9,866 nucleotides of DNA from Deltaproteobacteria bacterium (lineage in GTDB: Bacteria > Desulfobacterota_C > Deferrisomatia > Deferrisomatales > JACRMM01): assembly GCA_016218905.1 (NCBI GenBank), contig JACRCS010000719.1, positions 1 to 9,866 on the forward strand, in the 5' to 3' direction. Within the stretch, counting starts at the first letter, position 1. Every line of letters starts with the position of its first letter. Shown here one piece after another: positions 1 through 6,185 of this stretch. A program made the translations under genes and the position numbers. The notes beneath the pieces were generated by a model. It was not told the DNA's origin. It saw nothing but the letters and a program-made list of their open reading frames with translations, and ran no database searches.

Positions 1-2
1 TC

Positions 3-440
3 GCCTGCCAGGATTTTCCCGCGTACGGCGAGGCGGGAGGTTGGCTGGTCGAGTTTCTCGTGGTCCTTCGCGTACCCGATGTCACTGAAGGGGCGTGTCT
101 CGGGGCCCTGCGGCGCGGCGAGTTCTACGGGGTCCGCTGTTCCAAGAGCGACGCGCTCACCCTCCCCGAGTTCTCACTGCGGTCGACCGGAAGCGGCGTC
201 GAGCTTCAGGCGGCCGTGGGGAGCCGAAACCCGGAGCCGGTCACGGTGTCCCTCGTGCGGGACGGCGCGCTGCTGGAGACGTTCGCGGGGGAGACCCCCC
301 TTCGGATCACCCGGGCCGTAGCCGCCCCGCCCGGGCGCGCCACCTACTTCCGGCTCGAGGTCCGCGGCCCCCAGGGTCTCCGTCTCGTGACAAACCCCCT
401 CGTGTGGCCGGCGCGGCCGCCGCGGGCAGGTGCTTCGTGA
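3..440 (+). CDS. C-terminal part of a probable PHP-domain (CehA/McbA-like) metallohydrolase, 5' truncated
   Basis: The frame is open from base 3 and ends at TGA 438-440, giving about 145 residues with no start in view, so the gene begins left of the window. Two stretches suggest the end of a PHP-family phosphoesterase. Near the start, GACLGALRRGEFYGV resembles the 'AVLEALRAGRFYAS' segment that closes the PHP barrel in this family. Near the end, YFRLEVRGPQGLRLVTNPLV resembles the 'YVRVEVxDxxGRxAWSNPI' strand of the small beta domain that follows. The metal-binding histidines and aspartates would lie upstream and cannot be checked, so catalytic activity is unproven. The stop overlaps the start of the next gene (GTGA at 437-440), which suggests one transcript with the GT4 glycosyltransferase. 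PHP proteins do occur in polysaccharide clusters. Other beta-sandwich tails remain possible. Confidence 0.55.
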   Translation, partial: ACQDFPAYGEAGGWLVEFLVVLRVPDVTEGACLGALRRGEFYGVRCSKSDALTLPEFSLRSTGSGVELQAAVGSRNPEPVTVSLVRDGALLETFAGETPLRITRAVAAPPGRATYFRLEVRGPQGLRLVTNPLVWPARPPRAGAS

Positions 441-1600
441 CCCCGGTCGTGACCCTCCACGTGAGCCACTCCTCGCGGCTCGATCTGGGCGGGCAGGTGA
501 GCCTGCGGACCCTGGTCGAAAACCTACCCGCCAGCCGCTTCCGGCCGCTCGTGGTCGTGCCCGGCGAGGGTCCCCTGTGCAACGCGCTGGCCGAGCGGGG
601 GATCGCGACCCGCGTGCTCGAGCTCCCCTCGCTTCTCGCCCACCCCGTTCGAGCCGTGGCAACGGCGACGCGCCTGCGCCGGATGATCTCGCGGACCGGG
701 GCCAGAGTTCTCCACGCCGACCGCCCCGCCGCCGCCTTCCTCTGTGGCCTGGCTGCGATGGTTACCCCGGCCAAGGTGGTCTGGCACGTGCGGGTGCGGA
801 CGCCGGACCCCTGGTTCGACCCCCTTCTCCCCCGCGTCGTGCACCAGATCGTCGGGGTTTCTCGGGCCGTGCTCGACCGCTTTCCGCCCCGTGATCGCCC
901 GAAGACGAGGGTCGTATACAACGGAGTCGACGTGGAGCGGTTCTCCCCCTCACCCCGCGAGGCGAACAGGGCCCCAGTCGTTGCCACCGTGTGCCAGCTC
1001 ATTCCCCTCAAGGGTGTCGATACCTTCGTAGATGCGGCCGCTCTGCTCGCCGGCCGCCATCCGGAAATCTCCTTCGCCGCGTTTGGGCACGGAGACGAAG
1101 TCTACAGCGGTGCGATCGAAGAGCGCATTCAAGAGCGCGGCCTGGCCGACCGCTTCCGCCTCTCGCCGCCCCGGCCCGATCCCGAGGCCATCTATCACGA
1201 GCTCTCGGCGTTCGTGCTGGCGACGCGGGCGCCCGGAGAGGGGTTCGGGCGGGTGGCCGCCGAGGCGATGGCGTGTGGGGTGCCGGTGGTCGGGACGCGG
1301 GTCGGCGGCCTGGCTGAAGTGGTCGACGACGGGGTAACCGGTCTCCTCGTCCCCCCGGACGACCCCGCAGCCCTGGCCCGGGCGCTGGAGATGCTCGTCA
1401 CCGATCCGGCAAGGGCCGCCGCGATGGGCCGCGCGGGCCGGGACAGGGCCCTGCGGCTCTTCAGCCTGGAGCGCCACGTCGACGCGATGGCCGAGCTCTT
1501 CGAGCGCTTGGCGTGCGAAGAGCCTCGCCCTCAGGGCGCCCAACACTCGAGCCCAAGAAACTGCGGTATCGGCCGACGTGACGTCTCGATGGGTGCGTGA
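437..1600 (+). CDS. Glycosyltransferase family 4 (GT-B fold)
   Basis: This 387-residue protein probably transfers a sugar from a nucleotide donor to a growing surface glycan, on the cytoplasmic face of the membrane. The N-terminal acceptor domain begins THVSHSS-like and carries LDLGGQVSLRTLVENL, the glycine-rich loop near residues 15-30. The C-terminal donor domain starts after the hinge motif NGVDVERF (about residues 160-168), followed by a KG-containing strand (PLKGVDTF). The family E-x7-E motif is present at E268 and E276 in EGFGRVAAE, followed by the usual GVPVVG...GG..EVV and GLLVPP segments. The GTG at 437 was chosen because it overlaps the upstream stop, leaves a family-typical N-terminus and has a CAGG element 7 bases upstream; the frame stays open further left only because it lies inside the previous gene. 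A GTG at 449 is the alternative. The last 25 or so residues look unconserved. Sugar specificity cannot be read from sequence. Confidence 0.92.
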   Translation: MTPVVTLHVSHSSRLDLGGQVSLRTLVENLPASRFRPLVVVPGEGPLCNALAERGIATRVLELPSLLAHPVRAVATATRLRRMISRTGARVLHADRPAAAFLCGLAAMVTPAKVVWHVRVRTPDPWFDPLLPRVVHQIVGVSRAVLDRFPPRDRPKTRVVYNGVDVERFSPSPREANRAPVVATVCQLIPLKGVDTFVDAAALLAGRHPEISFAAFGHGDEVYSGAIEERIQERGLADRFRLSPPRPDPEAIYHELSAFVLATRAPGEGFGRVAAEAMACGVPVVGTRVGGLAEVVDDGVTGLLVPPDDPAALARALEMLVTDPARAAAMGRAGRDRALRLFSLERHVDAMAELFERLACEEPRPQGAQHSSPRNCGIGRRDVSMGA

Positions 1601-1969
1601 TCGGGCCGAGGAACTCGCTCGGGCGAACCCGCAGGGCGCGTCCCGACGTCGTGAGCCCTTTCCAGGTGTTGGAGCCTTGTCGGCGGAGCCTGCGAACACC
1701 GGTATGTCGATGACCTCACCCTCAGAAACCTTTTTTTCGTGTCGTTGCTTGAAAATCGTAACCGATCGGGCAAGTGACCGTTAAGTCGAGGTTTGTTTGC
1801 GCCGATCTGCACGGGGTCTGCGCACGGGTTTCTCCAATGAGCGGCGGCGACGAGGTCGCCCCGGGGGAGAGATCGATCCCACACGCGAAAACGCAGCCCA
1901 TTCATGAGCGCATCTCGGAGGGGGAGCCCACGTCGGGCTCGATGCGCGGCGAGCGAAAGGAGTCGCGCC
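1601..1969 (+). other. Intergenic gap with an AT-rich patch; no convincing gene
   Basis: This 369-base stretch separates the GT4 gene from the WbqC gene. Short open frames exist on both strands, but none resembles a known protein or has a convincing ribosome site. Bases about 1727-1800 are distinctly AT-rich against the surroundings, with a run of seven T at about 1731-1737 and the segments TTGCTTGAAAATCG and GTTTGTTTGC. No strong stem precedes the T run, so I do not call a terminator. I found no well-spaced -35/-10 pair and no sigma-54 type GG/GC pair. The patch probably contains the promoter of the downstream five-gene run, but that is inference. A 7-base direct repeat, GGAGCCT, occurs at 1671 and 1685. 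Confidence 0.5.
1956..1962 (+). promoter_or_regulatory. Strong Shine-Dalgarno fixing the TTG start of the WbqC gene
   Basis: AAAGGAG lies 7 bases before the TTG at 1970. It is the best ribosome-binding match in the window. It selects TTG 1970 over the in-frame ATG at 1904, whose extra 22 residues are arginine- and serine-rich and unlike the family. Confidence 0.75.
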
Positions 1970-2653
1970 TTGGTCCTTGCCGTTCACCAGCCCCACTACC
2001 TTCCCTGGCCCGGGCTCTTCCACAAGATGGCGTCTGCGGACCTGTTCGTGTTTCTCGACGTCGTCCAGTACGTTCCCCGGGAGTGGCAGAATCGAAACCG
2101 CATCCGGACGCACCAGGGCACGCAGTGGCTGACCGTGCCGGTTCACGCGCCGGGGCGCCCCGAGATTCGCGAGGTCTCGGTCGATAACGAGCAGCCCTGG
2201 GCCGAGCGCCACCTGAGGAGCCTCGAATTCAACTACCGTCCCTCCCCCCACTATCGCGAGGTGATGGGGTGGCTCGAGCCCCTCCTCCAGCGGCGCTGGG
2301 AGGGGCTCTCCGACCTCAACATCGCCGTCACCTTGGAGATGGCCCGGGCGCTCGGCGTCACCACACCGACGCGCATCGCCTCCGACCTGGGAGATCTGCC
2401 GACGGGACCGGACCGGCGGATCGTCGCCCTGTGCGAGAGGCTCGGGGCCGAGGTGTACCTCTCCGGGTCCGGAGGACACCACTACATGGAGCTGGAGGCC
2501 TACCGAGCGGCGGGCATCCGCGTCGCCTTCCACGAGTTCCAGCCGCCGGTCTACCCCCAGCTCCACGGCGATCCGATCCCCGGGCTCTCCGCCGTCGACC
2601 TCCTGCTCCAGGCCGGTCCGTGTGCGCTGGAGAAGCGGAGGTGGGCGGCATGA
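1970..2653 (+). CDS. WbqC-family protein (polysaccharide biosynthesis, function uncertain)
   Basis: This 227-residue protein carries the hallmark N-terminus of the WbqC family: HQPHYLPWPG at residues 6-15, then FVFLDVVQY (26-34), QNRNRI (40-45) and WLTVPV (53-58). The length matches the family. The family is found in O-antigen and exopolysaccharide clusters and has been suggested to act in making or attaching modified amino sugars, but its biochemistry is poorly established; no catalytic claim can be made from this sequence. The TTG start at 1970 is set by a strong Shine-Dalgarno and gives the short hydrophobic strand expected before HQP. It is the first gene of a five-gene run, and its stop overlaps the PIG-L start (ATGA, 2650-2653). 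That points to tightly co-produced partners that could act on the same sugar. Confidence 0.9.
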   Translation: MVLAVHQPHYLPWPGLFHKMASADLFVFLDVVQYVPREWQNRNRIRTHQGTQWLTVPVHAPGRPEIREVSVDNEQPWAERHLRSLEFNYRPSPHYREVMGWLEPLLQRRWEGLSDLNIAVTLEMARALGVTTPTRIASDLGDLPTGPDRRIVALCERLGAEVYLSGSGGHHYMELEAYRAAGIRVAFHEFQPPVYPQLHGDPIPGLSAVDLLLQAGPCALEKRRWAA

Positions 2654-3306
2654 GGGTCCTGGCCATCGGGCCCCACCCCGACGACATCGAGATCGGGTGC
2701 GGGGGCACCCTCGTGAAGTACGCGCACAAGGGGCACGACCTGTTCCTGATGGTCCTCACCGGCGGCGGCTGCGGCGGTGACCCCGCGCTTCGCATCCGGG
2801 AGCAGGAGGCGTCGGCCCGGAGGCTGGGGGCACGCGCCCTGGTGTGGGGCGGGTACGAGGACACCCAGCTTCCCCTCGCCTACAACGAGGTGATCCAGAA
2901 GATCGAGGGCGCCATCCGAGAGGTGAAGCCCGACTTCATCTTCGTCAACTACTTCCAGGACACCCATCAGGACCACCGCACGCTCGCCGAGGCCACCCTC
3001 TCGGCGACGCGCTACGTGCGCAACGTGCTCTTCTATGAGGTGCCGACCACGAGGGACTTCAATCCGTCGGTGTTCGTGGACATCGAAGGCGTGTTCGACG
3101 AGAAGCTCCGCCTGCTCGAGTGCCACGCCTCGCAGATCAACCGGACCATGGTCGAGGGGCTGAGCATCCGCGACGTGGCCCAGTCCGCCGCCCACTTTCG
3201 GGGGGTTCAGGGGCGGGTGCGCTATGCCGAAGCCTTCGTCTGCCTGCGGCTCTTCATCAACGTCTTCGACGGCAGCGACTTTCCGTCGGCACCGGTGGTC
3301 CCATGA
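2650..3306 (+). CDS. PIG-L family zinc-dependent N-deacetylase (LmbE-like)
   Basis: The 218-residue product matches the PIG-L/LmbE fold, whose members remove an acetyl group from N-acetylglucosamine-type sugars using zinc. HPDDIEIGCGGTL at residues 9-21 is the signature loop: H9 and D12 would bind zinc and D11 would be the general base. The second conserved site, HQDH at 106-109, supplies the third ligand, most likely H109 by analogy with MshB and BcZBP. TGGGCGGDPALRIREQEA (38-54) replaces the usual T-x-GE-x-G stretch, with arginine and glutamate positions kept. A GGAGG lies 8 bases before ATG 2650, which overlaps the previous stop by 4 bases. No signal peptide is visible, so it is probably cytoplasmic. 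Likely substrates are a nucleotide- or lipid-linked HexNAc in the surface glycan pathway; which one is not visible. Confidence 0.92.
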   Translation: MRVLAIGPHPDDIEIGCGGTLVKYAHKGHDLFLMVLTGGGCGGDPALRIREQEASARRLGARALVWGGYEDTQLPLAYNEVIQKIEGAIREVKPDFIFVNYFQDTHQDHRTLAEATLSATRYVRNVLFYEVPTTRDFNPSVFVDIEGVFDEKLRLLECHASQINRTMVEGLSIRDVAQSAAHFRGVQGRVRYAEAFVCLRLFINVFDGSDFPSAPVVP

Positions 3307-4481
3307 CGCGACCGGAGCGATCCCTCCTCTTCGGCCGGACCACCTCGGCCCTCTTCCTCCTGTCGGCCGGCGTGCTCGGCTCGCCCCTCGTGGCGGCCGC
3401 GTTTCGACGGGTCGAGCCCCGCTGGCTCCACGTGGCGCTCCTCGCGACCCTGCTCTCCTCCGGCTTGGTCCCGCTGGTCGGCTGGCTCTCGCGCCGGGTC
3501 GGCGCCGTCGACCGGCCCGACGCGAGGAAGATCCACGACGTGCCCACCCCCCGGCTGGGGGGCGCGGCGGTGTTCCTGAGCTTCGCGATCGCCCTCTGGG
3601 CGAACGGGGTGTTCACACCTCGGCTGGGCACCGTCTTGGCAGCCTCCACCCTGATCTTTGCGCTCGGCGCGGCCGACGATATGTTCTCCCTCGGAGCCGG
3701 GCTCCGGTTGGTCGTGCAGTTGGCTGCCTGCGGAGTGCTGATCGCCGGGGAGGTCCTGGTCAAGGTCGTTCCGCCCACCGTGCCCTACTGGTGGCTCCCC
3801 GACTCTCTCCTCACCGTGCTCTGGGTTCTGTCCGCCACGAACGCCTTCAACTTCCTCGACGGCATGGACGGTCTGGCCGGAGGCCTCGGCCTGATCGCGG
3901 GGGCGGTCCTGGGTCTTCTGGCGTTTCGGACCGGGGCCGCCGACCTCGGCTGGGGTTGCGTGGCGCTCCTCGGCGCGTGCGCGGGGTTCCTGCCGTTCAA
4001 CTTCCGCCCGGGGCGGCGGGCCCTGGTGTTCCTCGGGGACTCGGGCTCGACGTTCCTGGGGTTCGCCCTCGCTGCCCTGGCCATCCTGGGGGAGTGGTCC
4101 CAGGGCGATCCCGTGGTGTCCGCGTGCGTGCCCGTGTTGGTGTTCTTCGTGCCCCTGTTCGACCTGGCCTATACGAGTGTGGAACGCGTTTTTTCAAAGA
4201 AGGTAGCGACGGTGGGAGAGCTGCTTGCGTACACCGGGAAGGACCACATCCACCACCGTCTCTCCGCGGTGCTGGGCAGCCGCGGCGCGACGGTGATCTT
4301 TTTGCACGCGTTCTCGGCCTGCGTGGGGGTGGTCGCCGTGGCGGCACCCCATGTTGGGACGGGCATGGTCCTGCTGCTTCTCCTCCAGGTAACGATCGTC
4401 GCCGGTTTGATCTCGTCCCTCGAGATCTGTGCGCGCCGTCGGATCTCCGCCGGCGCGGTCACGGCCGATGACCCTTCGTAG
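3303..4481 (+). CDS. Polyprenyl-phosphate HexNAc-1-phosphate transferase (WecA/MraY family)
   Basis: This 392-residue multi-pass membrane protein, with about ten or eleven hydrophobic segments, belongs to the family that moves a HexNAc-1-phosphate from a UDP-sugar to undecaprenyl phosphate, the first membrane step of many glycans. All family motifs are present: DRPDARKIHDVPTPRLGG (70-87), the aspartate pair D125-D126, NAFNFLDGMDGLAGG (180-194), FLGDSGSTFLG (243-253) and HIHHRL (315-320). The cytoplasmic HIHHRL loop and lack of MraY-specific features favour the WecA-like branch over the peptidoglycan enzyme. ATG 3303 overlaps the PIG-L stop (ATGA) and has no clear Shine-Dalgarno, so translation is probably coupled. 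It likely starts the lipid-linked glycan extended by the GT genes here. The sugar (GlcNAc, GalNAc, QuiNAc or FucNAc) cannot be decided. Confidence 0.92.
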   Translation: MTRPERSLLFGRTTSALFLLSAGVLGSPLVAAAFRRVEPRWLHVALLATLLSSGLVPLVGWLSRRVGAVDRPDARKIHDVPTPRLGGAAVFLSFAIALWANGVFTPRLGTVLAASTLIFALGAADDMFSLGAGLRLVVQLAACGVLIAGEVLVKVVPPTVPYWWLPDSLLTVLWVLSATNAFNFLDGMDGLAGGLGLIAGAVLGLLAFRTGAADLGWGCVALLGACAGFLPFNFRPGRRALVFLGDSGSTFLGFALAALAILGEWSQGDPVVSACVPVLVFFVPLFDLAYTSVERVFSKKVATVGELLAYTGKDHIHHRLSAVLGSRGATVIFLHAFSACVGVVAVAAPHVGTGMVLLLLLQVTIVAGLISSLEICARRRISAGAVTADDPS

Positions 4482-5499
4482 GGACGTCTCGCGCACCGTC
4501 GTGGTGATGCTCGGGGGCATCGGGAACATGGTGCTCCTCACGCCGGCGCTCCAGCGCCTGGCGGAGGCGTTCCCGGGGGTGACCGTCGACGCCGTGCTCT
4601 CCTCGCGGGCGCCCTGGGAAGTGGTGGAGCGGGCGCCCTTCGCCGGGTGCCCCTTCGTTCTCTCGGGCCGGGGAAGCCTCTTGCGGCTTGTGCTCTGGCT
4701 GCGCCGGCCGCGCATCGGCATGCTCCTGGTGTCCACGGGACACAACCCTAAGAAAGCGGCTCGGCTCGCCCGTCTCTCCGGCGCCACCGTCGCGGTCGGC
4801 GAGGGAGTGGGCCCGTGGTCCGGTCCGACAACGCTCCGCCCTGAGGTGTCGGCCAACCTGGAGATCGTGGATCAGGTGTGCCCGGCGTCGCCGCGTTCAC
4901 CGGCGCCCCGCGTCTGGACCACCGGAGACGACGAGGCGGCGGCGGAGCGGTTCCTGGCCGAGCGGCTCCCCGGCGCGCCTCGAGTGGCCCTCCACCTCGG
5001 CTGCGGCGCCGCGATGGCCTACAAGCGTTGGTCGGTCGAGGGATTTCACGAGGTGGGGCGACGGCTGCTGGCGCGAGGGGTGTCGCTCCTGGTCGTCGCC
5101 GGGCCTGACGAGGCAGCCGAGGTCGAAGCGTCGGTCCGGGAGGTCTGGGGCGCCGGGGGGCGCGTCGCGGTCGCCGGCACGGGCGTGGCACTTCGCACGA
5201 AGGCCCGCCTGCTCGCCCGGTGCGACGCCCTGGTGAGCAACGACTCGGGCCCCATGCACCTGGCCGCCGCCGTGGGGACCCCCTGTGTAGCCGTGTTCGG
5301 GCCGACCGATCCCGCTCGGTTCGGACCCTGGGGGCCCGGACACTGCGCCGTCGAAGCCCCCCTCCCCTGCCGGCCCTGCTATCCGGAGGGCACTCGCTGC
5401 ACTGAGCGCCCGTGTCTTACGGGAGTCCCGGCGTCCGAGGTCTGGGCGGCCCTGGAGAGCGTCTTGCAGAGTCCACGGCCCCGGACGAGCCGGCCGTGA
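4468..5499 (+). CDS. Glycosyltransferase family 9 (ADP-heptose:LPS heptosyltransferase-like)
   Basis: The 343-residue protein is a GT-B enzyme of the heptosyltransferase family. The N-terminal loop GGIGNMVLLTPALQRL (16-31) matches the family G-x-IG-D motif, with asparagine at the usual aspartate position. The donor half has HLGCGAAMAYKRWSVEGF (176-193) and then the signature SNDSGPMHLAAAVGTPCVAV (257-276) with FGPTDPARFGPWG. Near the end four cysteines occur at 301, 304, 311 and 316, a pattern seen in many GT9 proteins. The ATG at 4468 lies 14 bases inside the previous gene and has no clear Shine-Dalgarno, implying re-initiation after the WecA-like stop. In this context it more likely extends a surface glycan than builds the LPS inner core; donor and linkage are unknown. 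Confidence 0.9.
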   Translation: MTLRRDVSRTVVVMLGGIGNMVLLTPALQRLAEAFPGVTVDAVLSSRAPWEVVERAPFAGCPFVLSGRGSLLRLVLWLRRPRIGMLLVSTGHNPKKAARLARLSGATVAVGEGVGPWSGPTTLRPEVSANLEIVDQVCPASPRSPAPRVWTTGDDEAAAERFLAERLPGAPRVALHLGCGAAMAYKRWSVEGFHEVGRRLLARGVSLLVVAGPDEAAEVEASVREVWGAGGRVAVAGTGVALRTKARLLARCDALVSNDSGPMHLAAAVGTPCVAVFGPTDPARFGPWGPGHCAVEAPLPCRPCYPEGTRCTERPCLTGVPASEVWAALESVLQSPRPRTSRP

Positions 5500-6131
5500 A
5501 TCCGCAGGTACCGAGAGAAACCTATGTCAGCACCGGCTATGCCGATGCGAAGCGCTTTGCCTCCTATGCGCACCAGCTTGCGGAGACGGCGCTCCTGGCG
5601 CCGGAGTCCGTCCTGGAGATCGGCGTCGGCAACGGTCTGGTGACCCACCTGCTGCAAAAGACGGTTTCGCGGGTCGCAACGCTCGACTTCGACGGCCGGC
5701 TCGGACCCCAGGTCGTCGGCTCCGTGGCGGCCGTGCCGGTGCGCAGCGCGAGCTTCGACGCCGTCTTGTGCTGTCAGGTGCTGGAGCACCTGCCGTTTGA
5801 TACGTTCGGTGCGGCTCTCGCGGAGCTCTACCGCGTGGCTCGGCGCTTCGCCGTTGTCAGCCTTCCGGACTGCAACCGGTATGTGCAGGCCTCGCTGCGG
5901 CTGCCCGGAGCGAGGGAACGGCGGCTCCACCTCAACCTGCCCAACTGGAACCCGACCCTGCTCGCGTTTCGAGGGGAGCACTACTGGGAGATCGGCGCGA
6001 GAGGCTACCCGTTGTCGCGTATCCTCCGCATCGTGACGGCAACAGGCTTTGCCGTGGCGAAGACGTACCGCCTGTGGGAGAACCCCTACCACCGCATGTT
6101 CGTGCTGCGCAGGGTCGATCTCCGTCCGTAG
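5496..6131 (+). CDS. Class I SAM-dependent methyltransferase
   Basis: This 211-residue protein has a Rossmann-type SAM-binding core. Motif I is VLEIGVGNG (39-47); an acidic residue after strand 2 lies in TLDFD (D64 or D66), and DAVLCCQVLEHL (88-99) is the strand-4 motif IV typical of the Methyltransf_11 group. The substrate cannot be read from sequence; as the last gene of the run it may methylate a sugar or a lipid-linked intermediate. GTG 5496 is preferred because it forms a GTGA overlap with the GT9 stop and leaves a short N-terminus before motif I. Starts further upstream lie wholly inside GT9. No clear Shine-Dalgarno precedes it. The run ends here, with a 52-base gap and a promoter-like element next. 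Confidence 0.88.
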   Translation: MNPQVPRETYVSTGYADAKRFASYAHQLAETALLAPESVLEIGVGNGLVTHLLQKTVSRVATLDFDGRLGPQVVGSVAAVPVRSASFDAVLCCQVLEHLPFDTFGAALAELYRVARRFAVVSLPDCNRYVQASLRLPGARERRLHLNLPNWNPTLLAFRGEHYWEIGARGYPLSRILRIVTATGFAVAKTYRLWENPYHRMFVLRRVDLRP

Positions 6132-6156
6132 CCGACCCGGGCCCAGCCCCCTGTGT

Positions 6157-6185
6157 TTGACCCCTGCCACCGGTTGGCCTAGGAT
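6157..6185 (+). promoter_or_regulatory. Sigma-70-like promoter before the ClC gene
   Basis: TTGACC (6157-6162) and TAGGAT (6180-6185) are separated by exactly 17 bases. They match the -35 consensus at 5 of 6 and the -10 consensus at 4 of 6 positions. The pair lies just after the methyltransferase stop. Transcription would start near 6192, which conflicts with the only in-frame upstream ATG (6184), because that codon sits within the -10 box. Confidence 0.5.

Noticed and set aside
95..436. Extended N-terminus of the GT4 gene from further upstream
   Set aside because: This part lies inside the PHP-like gene in another frame and encodes arginine/proline-rich shadow sequence.
1727..1740. T-run terminator after the GT4 gene
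   Set aside because: No stable stem precedes the seven T residues.
1531..1905. A 124-codon minus-strand frame covering much of the gap between GT4 and WbqC
   Set aside because: It has no recognisable domain, overlaps the GT4 end and has no convincing ribosome site.
1904..1969. N-terminal extension of WbqC from ATG 1904
   Set aside because: The extra residues are arginine/serine-rich with no family match, and TTG 1970 has a far better ribosome site.
1774..2187. A plus-strand frame beginning in the gap and running into the WbqC gene
   Set aside because: It overlaps WbqC in another frame and resembles nothing known.
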